Positions 49,599 through 61,794 are shown, counted from the first letter of the stretch. The stretch: DNA of 64,000 nt from Lantana camara (GCA_037501455.1 CM074858.1:84604501-84668500), one strand, 5' to 3'. Notes: generated by a model from the letters alone, not told the origin. A program made the numbers and translations.

Positions 49599-51895
49599 CG
49601 CAACGGGGGTTACCATTCTTAAGGCAAAAATTGGTAACGGGGTGTAACATCCCCTCGTCCAGCCGTACAGGTACGCCTTAACGAGAGTGTTATTTGTGCT
49701 TTCTAATTCTTTATTTATGCAATTCTTCGTTATTTTAATTGTTATGTGATTATTTGAATTTACATGAAATTAATTGTTTATATTATGAACTTTGAATTTT
49801 AACGTTTTTAGGTTGCATGCCCGTAATTTGCTTGTTATGTGCAGGAATTCAATTTCGATTTTTGTGAAATTTTGATATGCATGTTATATGTGAGTTATGA
49901 ATGTGTTTGCATGTTCGTTTTAAGTTTCGGGTTCGTTTGTCGTGGTTTTTAAACCTTTGATACTTGACTAGGGACATGAGGGCCTAACTAGTTTTAGAGC
50001 GCCTCGTGTTTCGGAAGCCATAACTTGAGCTCGGGAATTTGGATTCGAATTCTGGAAGAAGCTCGGACCCATAACGAAGAAGGAAAACTTTTGAACCAGG
50101 TTTGTATTTTTCTAAGCCCGTTTGGACCCCCGTTTTTTGCCCGGAATGAACAGCTTGCACCAAAATAGCCTTCTTTGACTAGTCTTACACTTGTGGGCCC
50201 AATTTAACCATACTCAAGCCTTAACCCTTGTTTTATATGACCTTAACTCAACTCTCTCTCTCTTCCCTACCTATCCATTTCGAACTGCACATCCCAAGGA
50301 GAAGGAAAAGCTGCTGAAAATGGAATAAAGAATAGAAAGAATAAAGCCCTCTCCATGACTTTGTGATTTTGGAGCTTGATCTCTTCCATACTTCATCAAT
50401 TCTTGAAGGTAAGTATATTTTTGAATTCTCCATGTTTATATGATGATTTTGATCCATGAATTTCATGCTTTAATTGAGATTTCATTAGCGTTTGGGAGAT
50501 GGCATGAATAGGAAGGGTTAGAAGTCATTTTTTGCTTCCATGTCTTAGATTGAGTTTAGGGTTGATTTGATGCATCTTTGGTGATTATATGAGCTTATTT
50601 GCTTCCATTCTTGATCTATACTTCATGTTAGATGTGTTAGGGTTGATTCTTCTTTGATAACTTGGAGAAAATCTTGAGTTTTGGGCATGAAAACTGAAAA
50701 TATAATCTGCTCTTCCCGGTATGAACTGCTGTCAGAATTTTTGCTTGGTTTGTTGATTTCTTGAGCTCTATTTCGTGTGAAATTGCATGGACACGAAGTA
50801 TTTGTGTTTCCCTACATGTTAGCTAAGTGTTTCCAAGCTTTTATCTCCCGTTTTAGCCTCAAATTTGAAGAGAATGGCTTGCTTGAATTCATGCTCCATC
50901 TTGTCCGATTTTCTTGCTTGATTGAGATCAGTTTGTTGCTGCTCGTTAGGGCCTGAATATGTGATGTTTTGGTGGTTAATTCATGCATGTATTATGTGTC
51001 TTTGAGGCCTAAGAAATTCCCTAAGAGCTGCTGCAAAATACCCTGCTTTTCCTTCCAAAAACCGAACTGCTGCGCTTTGTTTCTCTTCATGCCGAGGATC
51101 ATGACACGGCCGTGTCCTTAATGAACTGTAGCATGACACGGCCGTGTTGTGTTCTCGAGTTGGGCATCTGATTTTATTAAATTCGGACATGACCGTGTCC
51201 GTTTCCTTTGCATTTTGGACATGGTCGTGTCATATGTCACGGTGGCGCCCCGGGGGAGTTTCTTTCGTCGTTTTGTTACTTTTCTTTGCCTTATTTTGTC
51301 CTTTTTGTGACATATATGCATTTCCATCTTGATGTATGATGTTTTAACTTGTATATTATGAGTTTATGGCTTGATTTATGTGCTCGTTTTTGAATTATAG
51401 CTTCATGTGTGATGTATGCTACTCTAATGTGTGTATATGACTTCATGTCTCGTTTATATGCCTTGCATGGTTTTTTCTTGCTTCTAATATGATATGAATG
51501 TTTCAATAACATGTTGTATGATAAGATACGTTTGTAATATGAAACGTATGAATTCATTTGATGTGATTTATGGGACTTATGATTTAATATGAACGTGTAT
51601 GCATTATAGGTTAATTTGTTGAACTTCATACGCATCACTTGCATCCCTATGCACTTGCCGAGCGTCAATATGGTTCATTTTGAGTCTAAGTTTGTCTCTT
51701 GTTCTTTGTTTTGCTCTTAGGTTCGTTTCGTTGTTGAGGTAGTGGTTCGTTAGTCCTCCTTTGGTCCGTTTTGTTCGGTTTGGTCGACAAGGTGAGGTTT
51801 TCTTTCCTTTTAGTTATTATGACCTAAAACCCTATTGGTATTTCGAACCCTCATGCGACTTATATATGTATATATGTAGATACTTGTTTGATACG

Positions 51896-51900
51896 TATTT
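51896..51900. repeat. Target-site duplication of the nested LARD, left (TATTT)
   Basis: TATTT before TGTAACGCCCC, repeated at 61795-61799 after GGTGCTACA. Confidence 0.93.
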
Positions 51901-54900
51901 TGTAACGCCCCAGTTTTTCAGAGGTTTGAGCATGACGTATTCGTTTACCAATGTACGCAATTTAATTAACGATATATGCTTCATTATTGATTTTATTAAT
52001 TGATCGTGAATTCTTGAGACGTTTGAGCATGTGTGTTTTTGTTTGATGCCGTTGCTATTTGGTTTGATTTCTGTTTTTCGTGAAAATTTGGCATGAGTGA
52101 ACTATGTGACTTATGATTATGTTTATATGCTCGTCGCATGATTTTATTCTCGTATGTGTGTGTTTTGGATTCGTTCGTGTGATCGGAACCGAAAAGGGGG
52201 CTAAAGAGCATTTAGCGCACCTTGTGTTCCGGGTGGCATCTCATGAGCTCGGGAACTCGGAATCGAGTTCCGTCACCTCCATTGGATCCGGATCGATGAA
52301 TCGGAGCCAATGGGATAAGCCTCAGATTTTTCTAAGATCATTTGGGTTGCCAAATTTTAACCGAAACAAGCCCCTTGCGCCAAAAATGACAAATAATAGC
52401 TATTTCACGTTCACGGACCTAACCTAACGAACCTAGACCCTAACCCTTGACCTATAACCACTTGCACACTCTCTCTCTCCCCCATATCTGGCCCCCAACC
52501 GAACCAACCCCTCCCATTTATCCCCAAACTCAGCCAAAAGGAGAGAGAAAGAAGAAATAGGGAGAAAGAAGGAGGAAGAAGATGACACTATTCAAACCTT
52601 GGGGTATTGAGCTCCTACCCCCACCATTTCTACTCCAAATTAAAAGGTAAGCCCATATTTGTGATGTACATCTTATAGTCATTTTAAGTTAAGGTTTGCA
52701 TGATTTCTCCAAGCTTTGGGTTAGACATGACATGTATGATGAATAGTGAGGGTTTGGGGGAAATTGATGAATTCTAGCATGTCTCCTTGTGGATTCTTTC
52801 GTTATGATGCATTTATATTGCTCCTAAGATGTTATTTGTGATATGTATGAACTTGCTTTGGTTTCTAGGTTAGAATTCATGGCCTTACCATTTATGGAAT
52901 TTGAAGAGATAGCATCAGTTTGTTTCAATTTCATTCCTTGCTTGAATTGTTGCATCTTTGGATGTTTTAATGGATTGAAATGCATGAATACTTGCTATCC
53001 TAACTTACCTATGTGTGTTAATTTGATGTTTATATGGTTTAGCATGAGTTTTGCCCTGTTTGTTGTGTGTTTTTCGCTACTGACCTAAATCCGCGAGGGT
53101 AGATTTATGGCAGTTTTCTGGACCAAATCCATGGGGGTGGATTTTTCCCTTTGGAAAAATCCATGGGGGTGGATTTTGTCCAGCCTGTTTTTGTTACTCC
53201 GATTCCATTTTTCTTCGTTTGTTTGATCTTCCTCCACCTCTTTTATGACTTCTATGCTATGCTAACATGTATTATCTTGTGTGTTATGAACTTTTATTAT
53301 TTTTCGTGGAATATTTTATGAGTTATGATTCAAATATCTTCATTGCTTTTAATATGTGCATGCATGGATGATTGCTTCCAATGTGAACCCTAATCGCTTA
53401 TATATCTCCTCTTTTATGACTTGTATGATGTGTATACATGTTATATTACGTGTTATGCTCGTTAATTGAATTTCTTGGATTAATTTGGTATGGATTAGGA
53501 AAGTTATGAACGAATGTACTTGAATGAATTACGTGACAATGCGATTCTTCTTATAACTAACGCATCCCTTATGTGTTAAATGGATTCCTTTCATCTCTAA
53601 ATGATTCATGTGCATTGTAAACATGTTGATATTTATCTTATGATTATTGTATGGAATTGTTGGATCATTTTGATTTGAATTATGAAAGATACGATATGAT
53701 TGAACGTGAAACCTTCATGTATTGAATGTACATGGGTTGAGTGCTTGATTATATGTCTCCATGACATTGTATTACTTCTTATGCATCTCATACCACGTTA
53801 ATGCATTGCCGTGCGTCTTATATGGTTCATTTGGAGTCTTGAGTCTCACAAAGTACACTACATTGTCTTCTGTTCAGTTTCTCCAAGGTGGAGACTTGCC
53901 GGGTTCATAAAGCACCATGAGTCTTCCTTCTTATGGTATTGTCGGTAAGGTGTAACAGGTGGGTTTCTCTTCTACTAGTTAATGACCCTATATAATCCCA
54001 ACATGTAAAGATTTCGGCCAAAATTATTATATATATATATATAGTCATTTATCGAGTCTATAATTTTGAACGTATACCTCTTTCTTTTATGAATACCTAC
54101 CGAATGTTTTGGCGAGAAATGTATGAATGAATGAATGCACAATGGGGCCCAGGGACTTGGTGTTAGAGGCTATCCGGGGAGGCATGGGCCGACGGTGATC
54201 CCTTTCTACCAGTTCCATTTATAGAACGGCGTAACCGGACCCCGTTAGGAGTTAGCGGGGAATGGACGCTGAGTGCCATCTGGGGAGTCATGAAACCCTT
54301 TTGGTCCATGCATGGATGGTTCGGGCCAATCACCCGGCCATCACCCGGAGGAAAAAGGTGTAAATGTTATGATTGTGCACAAAAGAATGATATGTATGAA
54401 TGAATGAATGAACGAATGTATGAATGACTAATGGATTACACAAGGTGTTGGTTGGAGATAATGCACGCCCACTCGCCGGGCCACAAATGACCTAATTAAT
54501 GGAATTTGATGGTTATAATCCCTTTTCATGATTTCTTTATCTCACCCACTTGGAAAATGCTTTGAAAACCTCATTTGGGGATTATAACTTGAATGTGAAT
54601 GTTTAAATACTGTCTTATATTATATTATGCCGTGTTTTATACCCACCAGTCTCCTATAGACTGAACCCGGCTTTGTTTTCAATTTTGCAGGTTTTGGTGT
54701 GCTAGGCGGGGTTCCGAGTCGGTCAAGTTCTATGTCTTAGTTTTAGTCACTTGCACACATCTTTGTATTTGATTAAGGGATGAAAGAATGTATGTATGAA
54801 TCACGGTTATGGTTATGATTATGAATTATGGTTACAGTTATGTTTGAATTTCGGGATTAGATATTTATGCTAGTTGAACCCGTCATTGCTTCTTATGTTT

Positions 54901-55101
54901 ATTATGAATGGTATGATTTGTTTTTGAAATTTCATGTATTTCAGTCTTATTCTTTTGGTTTTAAGTTTAGCTCCCGCCTAGCATAGCGAGTGAGTGAGTC
55001 CCCGTTCGCTGTAAGCTTGGTTCATGTATGGATTTTCCATTTCATGTGTGGATCGGGCTCATAGTGCGGGGGATATGGCGCCTATCGTCCCGGGTGCTAC
55101 A
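51901..55101 (+). repeat. LARD 5' LTR (3,201 bp)
   Basis: TGTAACGCCCC to GGGTGCTACA. Contains a pyrimidine-rich CTCTCTCTCTCCCCC leader region near 52470, donor- and acceptor-like sites bounding 52647-54690, the CAGTCT/AGACTG stem at 54647-54663, and a repeated AATCCATGGGGGTGGATT inverted motif at 53093-53180. Confidence 0.92.
52647..54690 (+). other. Possible leader intron in LARD 5' LTR
   Basis: TAAAAG|GTAAGC donor-like site and TTCAATTTTGCAG|GTTTTGG acceptor-like site, 2,044 bp apart. The equivalent in the 3' LTR is 59310-61383, with both sites kept (GAAAG|GTAAGC and TTTTACAG|G). Confidence 0.42.
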
Positions 55102-55109
55102 TCCTTAAG

Positions 55110-55121
55110 TGGCATCAGAGC
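55110..55121 (+). other. LARD primer-binding site
   Basis: TGGCATCAGAGC, one base off the initiator-Met TGGTATCAGAGC, 8 nt after the LTR end. Confidence 0.88.
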
Positions 55122-55137
55122 CCGGTTGCAAAACCGG
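55122..55137 (+). promoter_or_regulatory. GCAA-tetraloop hairpin after the LARD primer site
   Basis: CCGGTTGCAAAACCGG, identical to the array version at 10299-10314 (minus strand). Confidence 0.6.
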
Positions 55138-58100
55138 TGTTCTAGTGTCGTGATTGAGTCAGTTTAGGTCGTGCGGTATAGGAACAACTTGTCAACGTAT
55201 GCATTGCATTGGCTTTTATTGTTATTTGCTGCTAATTGTTGAGATTGTTCGATATACATAACTTAATTTTAATTTCATTACTTTGGTATTGCATTTTGCA
55301 TTTAGTGTGCTTTCATTGATTCAACTATGTGCCATAAGCATATCCTAACCGACATACATATATATTTGAGTTGAATTTTGATTATAGATTGTAATCATGT
55401 CAATCAAGCTACAACCTATTTCAACTACAAGTTACTTCTACTAGATCGACGGAGGGATTGTGGGAGCAAAAAGGGAATTGAAGGCTAGGTGTTTAATTTT
55501 CGCGGCTTGCCAAATGGAATTTCATATCATGGCTCGATATCATGAGAGGAAGGTAATAGGAATCTTGGATCATGGGAAGGTTCATCAATTTCATCCTTTT
55601 TACAAACCTTGAAGATTATCAAAGTACAAGTATGGTGGAGACTCAAAATTTCTAATTTAAGGGAGTTGTGAGACAACAAGATGGATGTGGAACTTCTTAC
55701 CACCCAATTATAAAGGCGTTCAATACGAGATCAAAATCTCCAAGGTCCACTGTTGAGACCTCCGAGTTCGAGATGGTTGAGCAATTGGAAGGTCAAATTG
55801 GGAAGCTTCAAAGGACCAAATGCAAGATGTGTTGGAGGCTTCGACTCAACTAAGATGAAAAGAGTGGAGAGCCGTTAATTGTAGGATTTTACAAAAAGGA
55901 GTCAAGTTAAGAAGCTTGGGAGATACGGTTGCAATTGAGGATTAACAAATGGATGCAAAGCAAAGATAGCCAGGAGTCTCGAAGAATTCAAATCGCATCA
56001 ACTTCTTGGAATTTTGGAACACGGTGATATCAAGAAGCAAGCAAGGATGGGAAGCATCATCAATGATTGAATATGCACGTGGATTGGAATCAAGGGACGA
56101 GATATCGTACTAAAATCCATCATGATGGTGACAGGTTCAATGCATTCATAGCACGTGCATCATACGTTGTAATTTACTTATTTAAATTCCTACCTATGTG
56201 TTTTAATATTGTAATCAATGATTGGATGTTGCATCTCCTTGGTTGAAATATGTGTTGCACGCAATGAACATTCTAACCTAACATGCACTGTTTGAATGTT
56301 TACTTGTTAGGATACTCTGTCAATGTAATGCCTCAACTATTAATTCAACTTAATCCTTACCGAAGCTCTACCGAAGCGGGTCAAAAAGGTAATTTTTTGG
56401 GTGATAGGGAGATGCTGGAAATGAAAGTTAAATTTTAGAGATTAAGGGTTGGAATGGATTTGGAATTATTTGAATCAAATGAGAAAAGAGAGGAGAGTTC
56501 CGGATTGCAATAAGATCCGGAAAGATAGAAGTTGGGGATAAAAGAGAGTGGATGTTATTCCAATTTAAACGTCTTGATTTCATGTGAGTAACTCACCGAA
56601 CCATTTCTTAGCTAGAATTACTCAGTTGAAGGAGATTAGGATTTTCGGCGAAAAGGATATGGATAGAGTTCGAAATAGGGGGTTTTCTATAGAATCGGGT
56701 ATCATACTCTGAAGATGGTGGAATTACGGAGGAGCTTCTGTGGGACCATTATGTCAACTCAAAAGAAAAAGAACCGAATCAGATTGGCACAATTCGTGAT
56801 AGCGCCCCTAGAGGATAATTTCGATCGACTGTTGGAGGAGCTCGGATGACACCCAACAAATTAAGATCCAACTATGTACTGGTTGATTTTACATGATGAC
56901 TCAAAAGAAGTTAAGGAGAAAGGAATAGTAGGGAGCAATTATGGAAGGACTTGAATTGGACCCTAGGGAATTAAAGGAGTCGGAACCAAACGCATCTTTA
57001 CAAATAGATTCTTGGGCCAGTCGTGTATATGGGATACAGATACTGAAAATGATGATATTATCAGGGAATTTCTAAGGGATTCTGAGAATAGCTTTGGTAA
57101 AAAGGAAAACTCGATCGAATCGTCATGCTTGAAGATGTGGTAACCACTCCTAAGTTAACTAAGTCCTCAACAAAAGAATTCTAGGGGTGAATAAAAGGAA
57201 AAGAGATAAAATGTACGTATAAAGATTGAAGAGGAAGTAATTCGAGAGAATAGCAAAAGACATCACTAAGTATTGAAGGAATGTGGATAACACGACATAC
57301 AAACTTCACCGAGTTGTCGGTCATTCTTCTATGAAGACTTCCAAGGATATTAAGTTGAGGGTAATCGGGAAGTAGAGATGGTGAAATTATGTGGACTAAG
57401 TGTAAAGGAGTAAATGGATCAAAACTGGATGTATCACTACCGTTCAAAGAGAAGGAAGAATTACCATGGCAAGAGATGAGGAAGGATTCATAAGAAGGAT
57501 TAGCACTTGCTACCATGTCAAAATTTTAAGTGATAGAAACTGTAAGGTTAATCGCTGAACGGATTATAATTGGATTACCGTGTTCCCTGACTTGAAGACG
57601 AGGGGTTAAGAAAGGTAGTGAATAACAAGAATCGATCCAATCACTATAATTGGTGATTGATTTAGTGAGGATTAATACAATTGGTTGTCGGAAGGGATAC
57701 TATGATTTAATCAACATGGGTTACCGGCTTTTCAAATGTTTTCCGAGGCAAGTTGAGGATGCTATTTCGGTGAGAGAATATATTCGAGAATTTGAGAAAA
57801 GTTCGAGGATGATTCGTGGATAAGGACTTTCTATGGAATGGGAATGGGGTAGTTCTTCCGATGTCAACACGCCGAGGATTTCAAAGCTTAATACTACGAG
57901 CAAAGGGAATTCCAAGAATTAATCAAGAGCCAAATCGGAGCCTCCTACCGCATTATGAATTATCAACTTTCAACCTCATTGCTTCGGTGAACGGTATAGG
58001 AAACATTCATGGCATATGCATACATGCAATTACAATTCAAATAAATTTGATGACGTGTACCTTGTTTTCCTGTCGTCATAATTGCTTTGCATGATCAATG

Positions 58101-58262
58101 ACTTATGTGCTTACTTTATAAATATTGCTCTGTCTTTTGTGTCTTACATGATTTCAATTGTTGTAATTGATTCTGTTGCCTCATGTTTGATGTTTGCTCT
58201 TTGATGTTTCTGTTTGGGTTGTGTGGCTCGGGAGTATTGGAGACTTCCTTGCTTTGTTTTTT

Positions 58263-58510
58263 GAGAGACGGGGTTCTCTCCTTGTTGTTTCAGAGACGGG
58301 GCTCTCCCTTTGTTTTTTGAGGGACGGGGTTCTCTCCTTGTTGTTTCAGAGACGAGGCTCTCTCTTTGTTTTTTAAGGGACGGGGTTCTCTCCTTGTTGT
58401 TTCAGAGATGGGGCTCTCTCTTTGTTATTTGAGGGACGGGGTTCTCTCTTTGTTGTCTCAGAGACGGGGCTCTCTCTTTGTTGTTTTCGAGAGAATGAGT
58501 TCTCTCTTTG
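58263..58510 (+). repeat. Minisatellite of GAGACGGGGTTCTCTC units before the polypurine tract
   Basis: About eight degenerate units of 28-31 bp, alternating GGGGTTCTCTC and GGGGCTCTCTC versions, separated by TTGTTGTTTCA-like spacers. It corresponds in place and sequence to the minisatellite of the array elements. Confidence 0.85.
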
Positions 58511-58550
58511 TTTGAATAGGTTGTAGTGAATCCGAGGACGGATTCTTTTT

Positions 58551-58563
58551 AAGGGGGTGAGGT
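58551..58563 (+). other. LARD polypurine tract
   Basis: AAGGGGGTGAGGT directly before the 3' LTR start TGTAACGCC. Confidence 0.8.
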
Positions 58564-61500
58564 TGTAACGCCCCAGTTTTTTAGAGGTTTGAGCATGACG
58601 TATTCGTTTACCAATGTGTGCAATTTAATTAACGATATATGCTTCATTATTGATTTTATTAATTGATCGTTAATTCTTGAGACGTTTGAGCATGTGTGTT
58701 TATGTTTGATGCCGTTGCTATTTGGTTTGATTTCTGTTTTTCGTGAAAACTTGGCATGAGTGAACTATGTGACTTATGATTATGTTTATATGCTCGTCGC
58801 ATGATTTTATTCTCGTATGTGTGTGTTTTGGATTCGTTCGTGTGATCGGAACCGAAAAGGGGGCTAAAGAGCATTTAGCGCACCTTGTGTTCCGAGTGGC
58901 ATATCATGAGCTCGGGAACTCGGAATCGAGTTCCGTCACCTCCATTGGATCCGGATCGATGAATCGGAGCCAATGGGACAAGCCTCAGATTTTTCTAAGA
59001 TCATTTGGGTTGCCAAATTTTAACCGAAACAAGCCCCTTGTGCCAAAAATGACAAATAATAGCTATTTCACGTTCACGGACCTAACCTAACGAACCTAGA
59101 CCCTAACCCTTGACCTATAACCACTTGTACACTCTCTCTCTCCCCCATATCTGGCCCCCAACCGAACCAACCCCTCCCATTTATCCCCAAACTCAGCCAA
59201 AAGGAGAGAGAAAGAAGAAATAGGGAGAAAGAAGGAGGAAGAAGATGACACTATTCAAACCTTAGGGTATTGAGCTCCTACCCCCACCATTTCTACTCCA
59301 AATTGAAAGGTAAGCCCATATTTGTGATGTACATTTTGTAGTCATTTTAAGTTAAGGTTTGCATGATTTCTCCAAGCTTTGGGTTAGACATGACATGTAT
59401 GATGAATAGTGAGGGTTTGGGGGAAATTGATGAATTCTAGCATGTCTCCTTGTGGATTCTTTTGTTATGATGCATTTATATTGCTCCTAAGATGTTATTT
59501 GTGATATGTATGAACTTGCTTTGGTTTCTAGGTTAGAATTCATGGCCTTACCATTTATGGAATTTGAAGAGATAGCATGAGTTTGTTCCAATTTCATTCC
59601 TTGCTTGAATTGTTGCATCTTTGGATGTTTTAATGGATTGAAATGCATGAATACTTGCTATCCTAACTTACCTATGTGTGTTAATTTGATGTTTATATGG
59701 TTTAGCATGAGTTTTGCCCTGTTTGTTGTGTGTTTTTTGCCACTGACCTAAATTCGCGAGGGTGGATTTTTCCCTTTGGAAAAATCCACGGGGGTGGATT
59801 TATGGCAGTTTTCTGGACCAAATCCATGGGGGTGGATTTTTCCCTTTGGAAAAATCCATGGGGGTGGATTTTGTCCAGCCTGTTTTTGTTACTCCGATTC
59901 CATTTTTCTTCGTTTGTTTGATCTTCCTCCACCTCTTTTATGACTTCTATGCTATGCTAACATGTATTATCTTGTGTGTTATGAACTTTTATTATTTTTC
60001 GTGGAATATTTTATGAGTTATGATTCAAATATCTTCATTGCTTTTAATATGTGCATGCATGGATGATTGCTTCCAATGTGAACCCTAATCGCTTATATAT
60101 CTCCTCTTTTATGACTTGTATGATGTGTATACATGTTATATTACGTGTTACGCTCGTTAATTGAATTTCTTGGATTAATTTGGTATGGATTAGGAAAGTT
60201 ATGAACGAATGTACTTGAATGAATTACGTGACAATGCGATTCTTCTTATAACTAACGCATCCCTTATGTGTTCAATGGATTCCTTTCACCTCTAAATGAT
60301 TCATGTGCATTGTAAACATGTTGATATTTATCTTATGATTATTGTATGGAATTGTTGGATCATTTTGATTTGAATTATGAAAGATACGATATGATTGAAC
60401 GTGAAACCTTCATGTATTGAATGTACATGGGTTGAGTGCTTGATTATATGTCTCCATGACATTGTATTACTTCTTATGCATCTCATACCACGTTAATGCA
60501 TTGCCGTGCGTCTTATATGGTTCATTTGGAGTCTTGAGTCTCACAAAGTACACTATATTGTCTTCTGTTCAGTTTCTCCAGGGTGGAGACTTGCCGGGTT
60601 CATAAAGCACCATGAGTCTTCCTTCTTTTGGTATTGTCGGTAAGGTGTAACAGGTGGGTTTCTCTTCTACTAGTTAATGACCCTATATAATCCGAACATG
60701 TAAAGATTTCTTCCAAAATTATTATATATATATATAGTCATTTATCGAGTCTATGATTTTGAACGTATACCCCTTTCTTTTATGAATACCTACCGAATGT
60801 TTTGGCGAGAAACGTATGAATGAATGAATGCACAATGGGGCCCAGGGACTTGGTGTTAGAGGCTATCCGGGGAGGCATGGGCCGACGGTGATCCCTTTCT
60901 ACCAGTTCCATTTATAGAACGGCGTAACCGGACTCCGTTAGGAGTTAGCGGGGAATGGACGCTGAGTGCCATCTGGGGAGTCATGAAACCCTTTTGGTCC
61001 ATGCATGGATGGTTCGGGCCGGTCACCCGGCCATCACCCGGAGGAAAAAGGTGTAAATGTTATGATTGTGCACAAAAGAATGATATGTATGAATGAATGA
61101 ATGAACGAATGTATGAATGACTAATGGATTACACAAGGTGTTGGTTGGAGATAATGCACGCCCACTCGCCGGGCCACAAATGACCTAATTAATGGAATTT
61201 GATGGTTATAATCCCTTTTGATGATTTCTTTATCTCACCCACTTGGGAAATGCTTTGAAAACCTGATTTGGGGATTATAACTTGCATGTGAATGTTTAAA
61301 TACTGTCTTATATTATATTATGCCCTGTTTTATACCTTCCAGTCTCCTATAGACTGAACCCGGCTTTGTTTTCAGTTTTACAGGTTTTGGTGTGCTAGGC
61401 GGGGTTCCGAGTCGGTCAAGTTCTATGTCTTAGTTTGAGTCACTTGCACGCATCTTTGTATTTGATTAAGGGATGAAAGAATGTATGTATGAATCACGGT

Positions 61501-61794
61501 TATGGTTATGATTATGAATTATGGTTACAGTTATGTTTGAATTTCGGGATTAGGTATTTATGCTAGTTGAACCCGTCATTGCTTCTTATGTTTATTATGA
61601 ATGGTATGATTTGTTTTTGAAATTTCATGTATTTCAGTCTTATTCTTTTGGTTTTAAGTTTAGCTCCCGCCTAGCATAGCGAGTGAGTGAGTCCCCGTTC
61701 GCTGTGAGCCTGGTTCATGTATGGATTTTCTATTTCATGTGTGGATCGGGCTCATAGTGCGGGGGATGTGGCGCCTATCGTCTCGGGTGCTACA
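58564..61794 (+). repeat. LARD 3' LTR (3,231 bp)
   Basis: Near-identical to the 5' LTR by eye, with scattered substitutions. The main length change is one extra copy of the TTTTTCCCTTTGGAAAAATC-type unit in the inverted-motif block (59753-59880 against 53093-53180). Low divergence implies a fairly recent insertion. Confidence 0.92.

Larger units (their letters stand above)
45218..49642 (-). repeat. Decayed minus-strand gypsy LTR, split by a younger solo LTR
   Basis: Starts TGTGACACCC and follows the array LTR order: CCCGCCCTATGAACC block, then after the nested LTR GGCGGGACTAGACCCTG, GGGGTCAACC and acceptor-like TTACAG|GTCC (intron end about 47863). It aligns with the nested solo LTR up to about 49392 (shared GTGGCGACACCAAAA). 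Beyond that it diverges, and no donor-like site is seen. No primer site or polypurine tract flanks it, so it is a solo or truncated LTR. The right end near 49642-49649 (GGGGTGTAACA) overlaps the start of the next LTR and is uncertain. Confidence 0.65.
55102..58563 (+). mobile_element. LARD internal region (non-coding)
   Basis: Runs from the TCCTTAAG spacer through the primer site to the polypurine tract. It is rich in A and G, with no protein domain recognisable in any frame. The 111-codon minus-strand and 92-codon plus-strand frames inside resemble nothing I know. A block near 56130-56330 is shared with the internal regions of the array. Confidence 0.85.
51901..61794 (+). mobile_element. Complete non-autonomous LARD-type LTR element (9,894 bp)
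   Basis: Two LTRs (51901-55101 and 58564-61794), a primer site, a polypurine tract and a perfect TATTT duplication make this a structurally complete element. The 3.46-kb internal region has no open frame over about 110 codons and no gag or pol motif. The internal segment near 56130-56170 and the minisatellite before the polypurine tract match the array elements, so it is a related family in the opposite orientation. Mobilisation would need proteins from an autonomous partner, which is not seen here. Confidence 0.92.

Noticed and set aside
52843..53088. 81-codon frame in the LARD LTR as a membrane protein
   Set aside because: Hydrophobic only because the DNA is T-rich. The 3' LTR copy has a stop (ATAGCATGA near 59572), so it is not kept.
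57181..57516. 111-codon minus-strand frame in the LARD internal region
   Set aside because: No recognisable domain, antisense to the element, and not matched in the related array internal regions as far as I can see.
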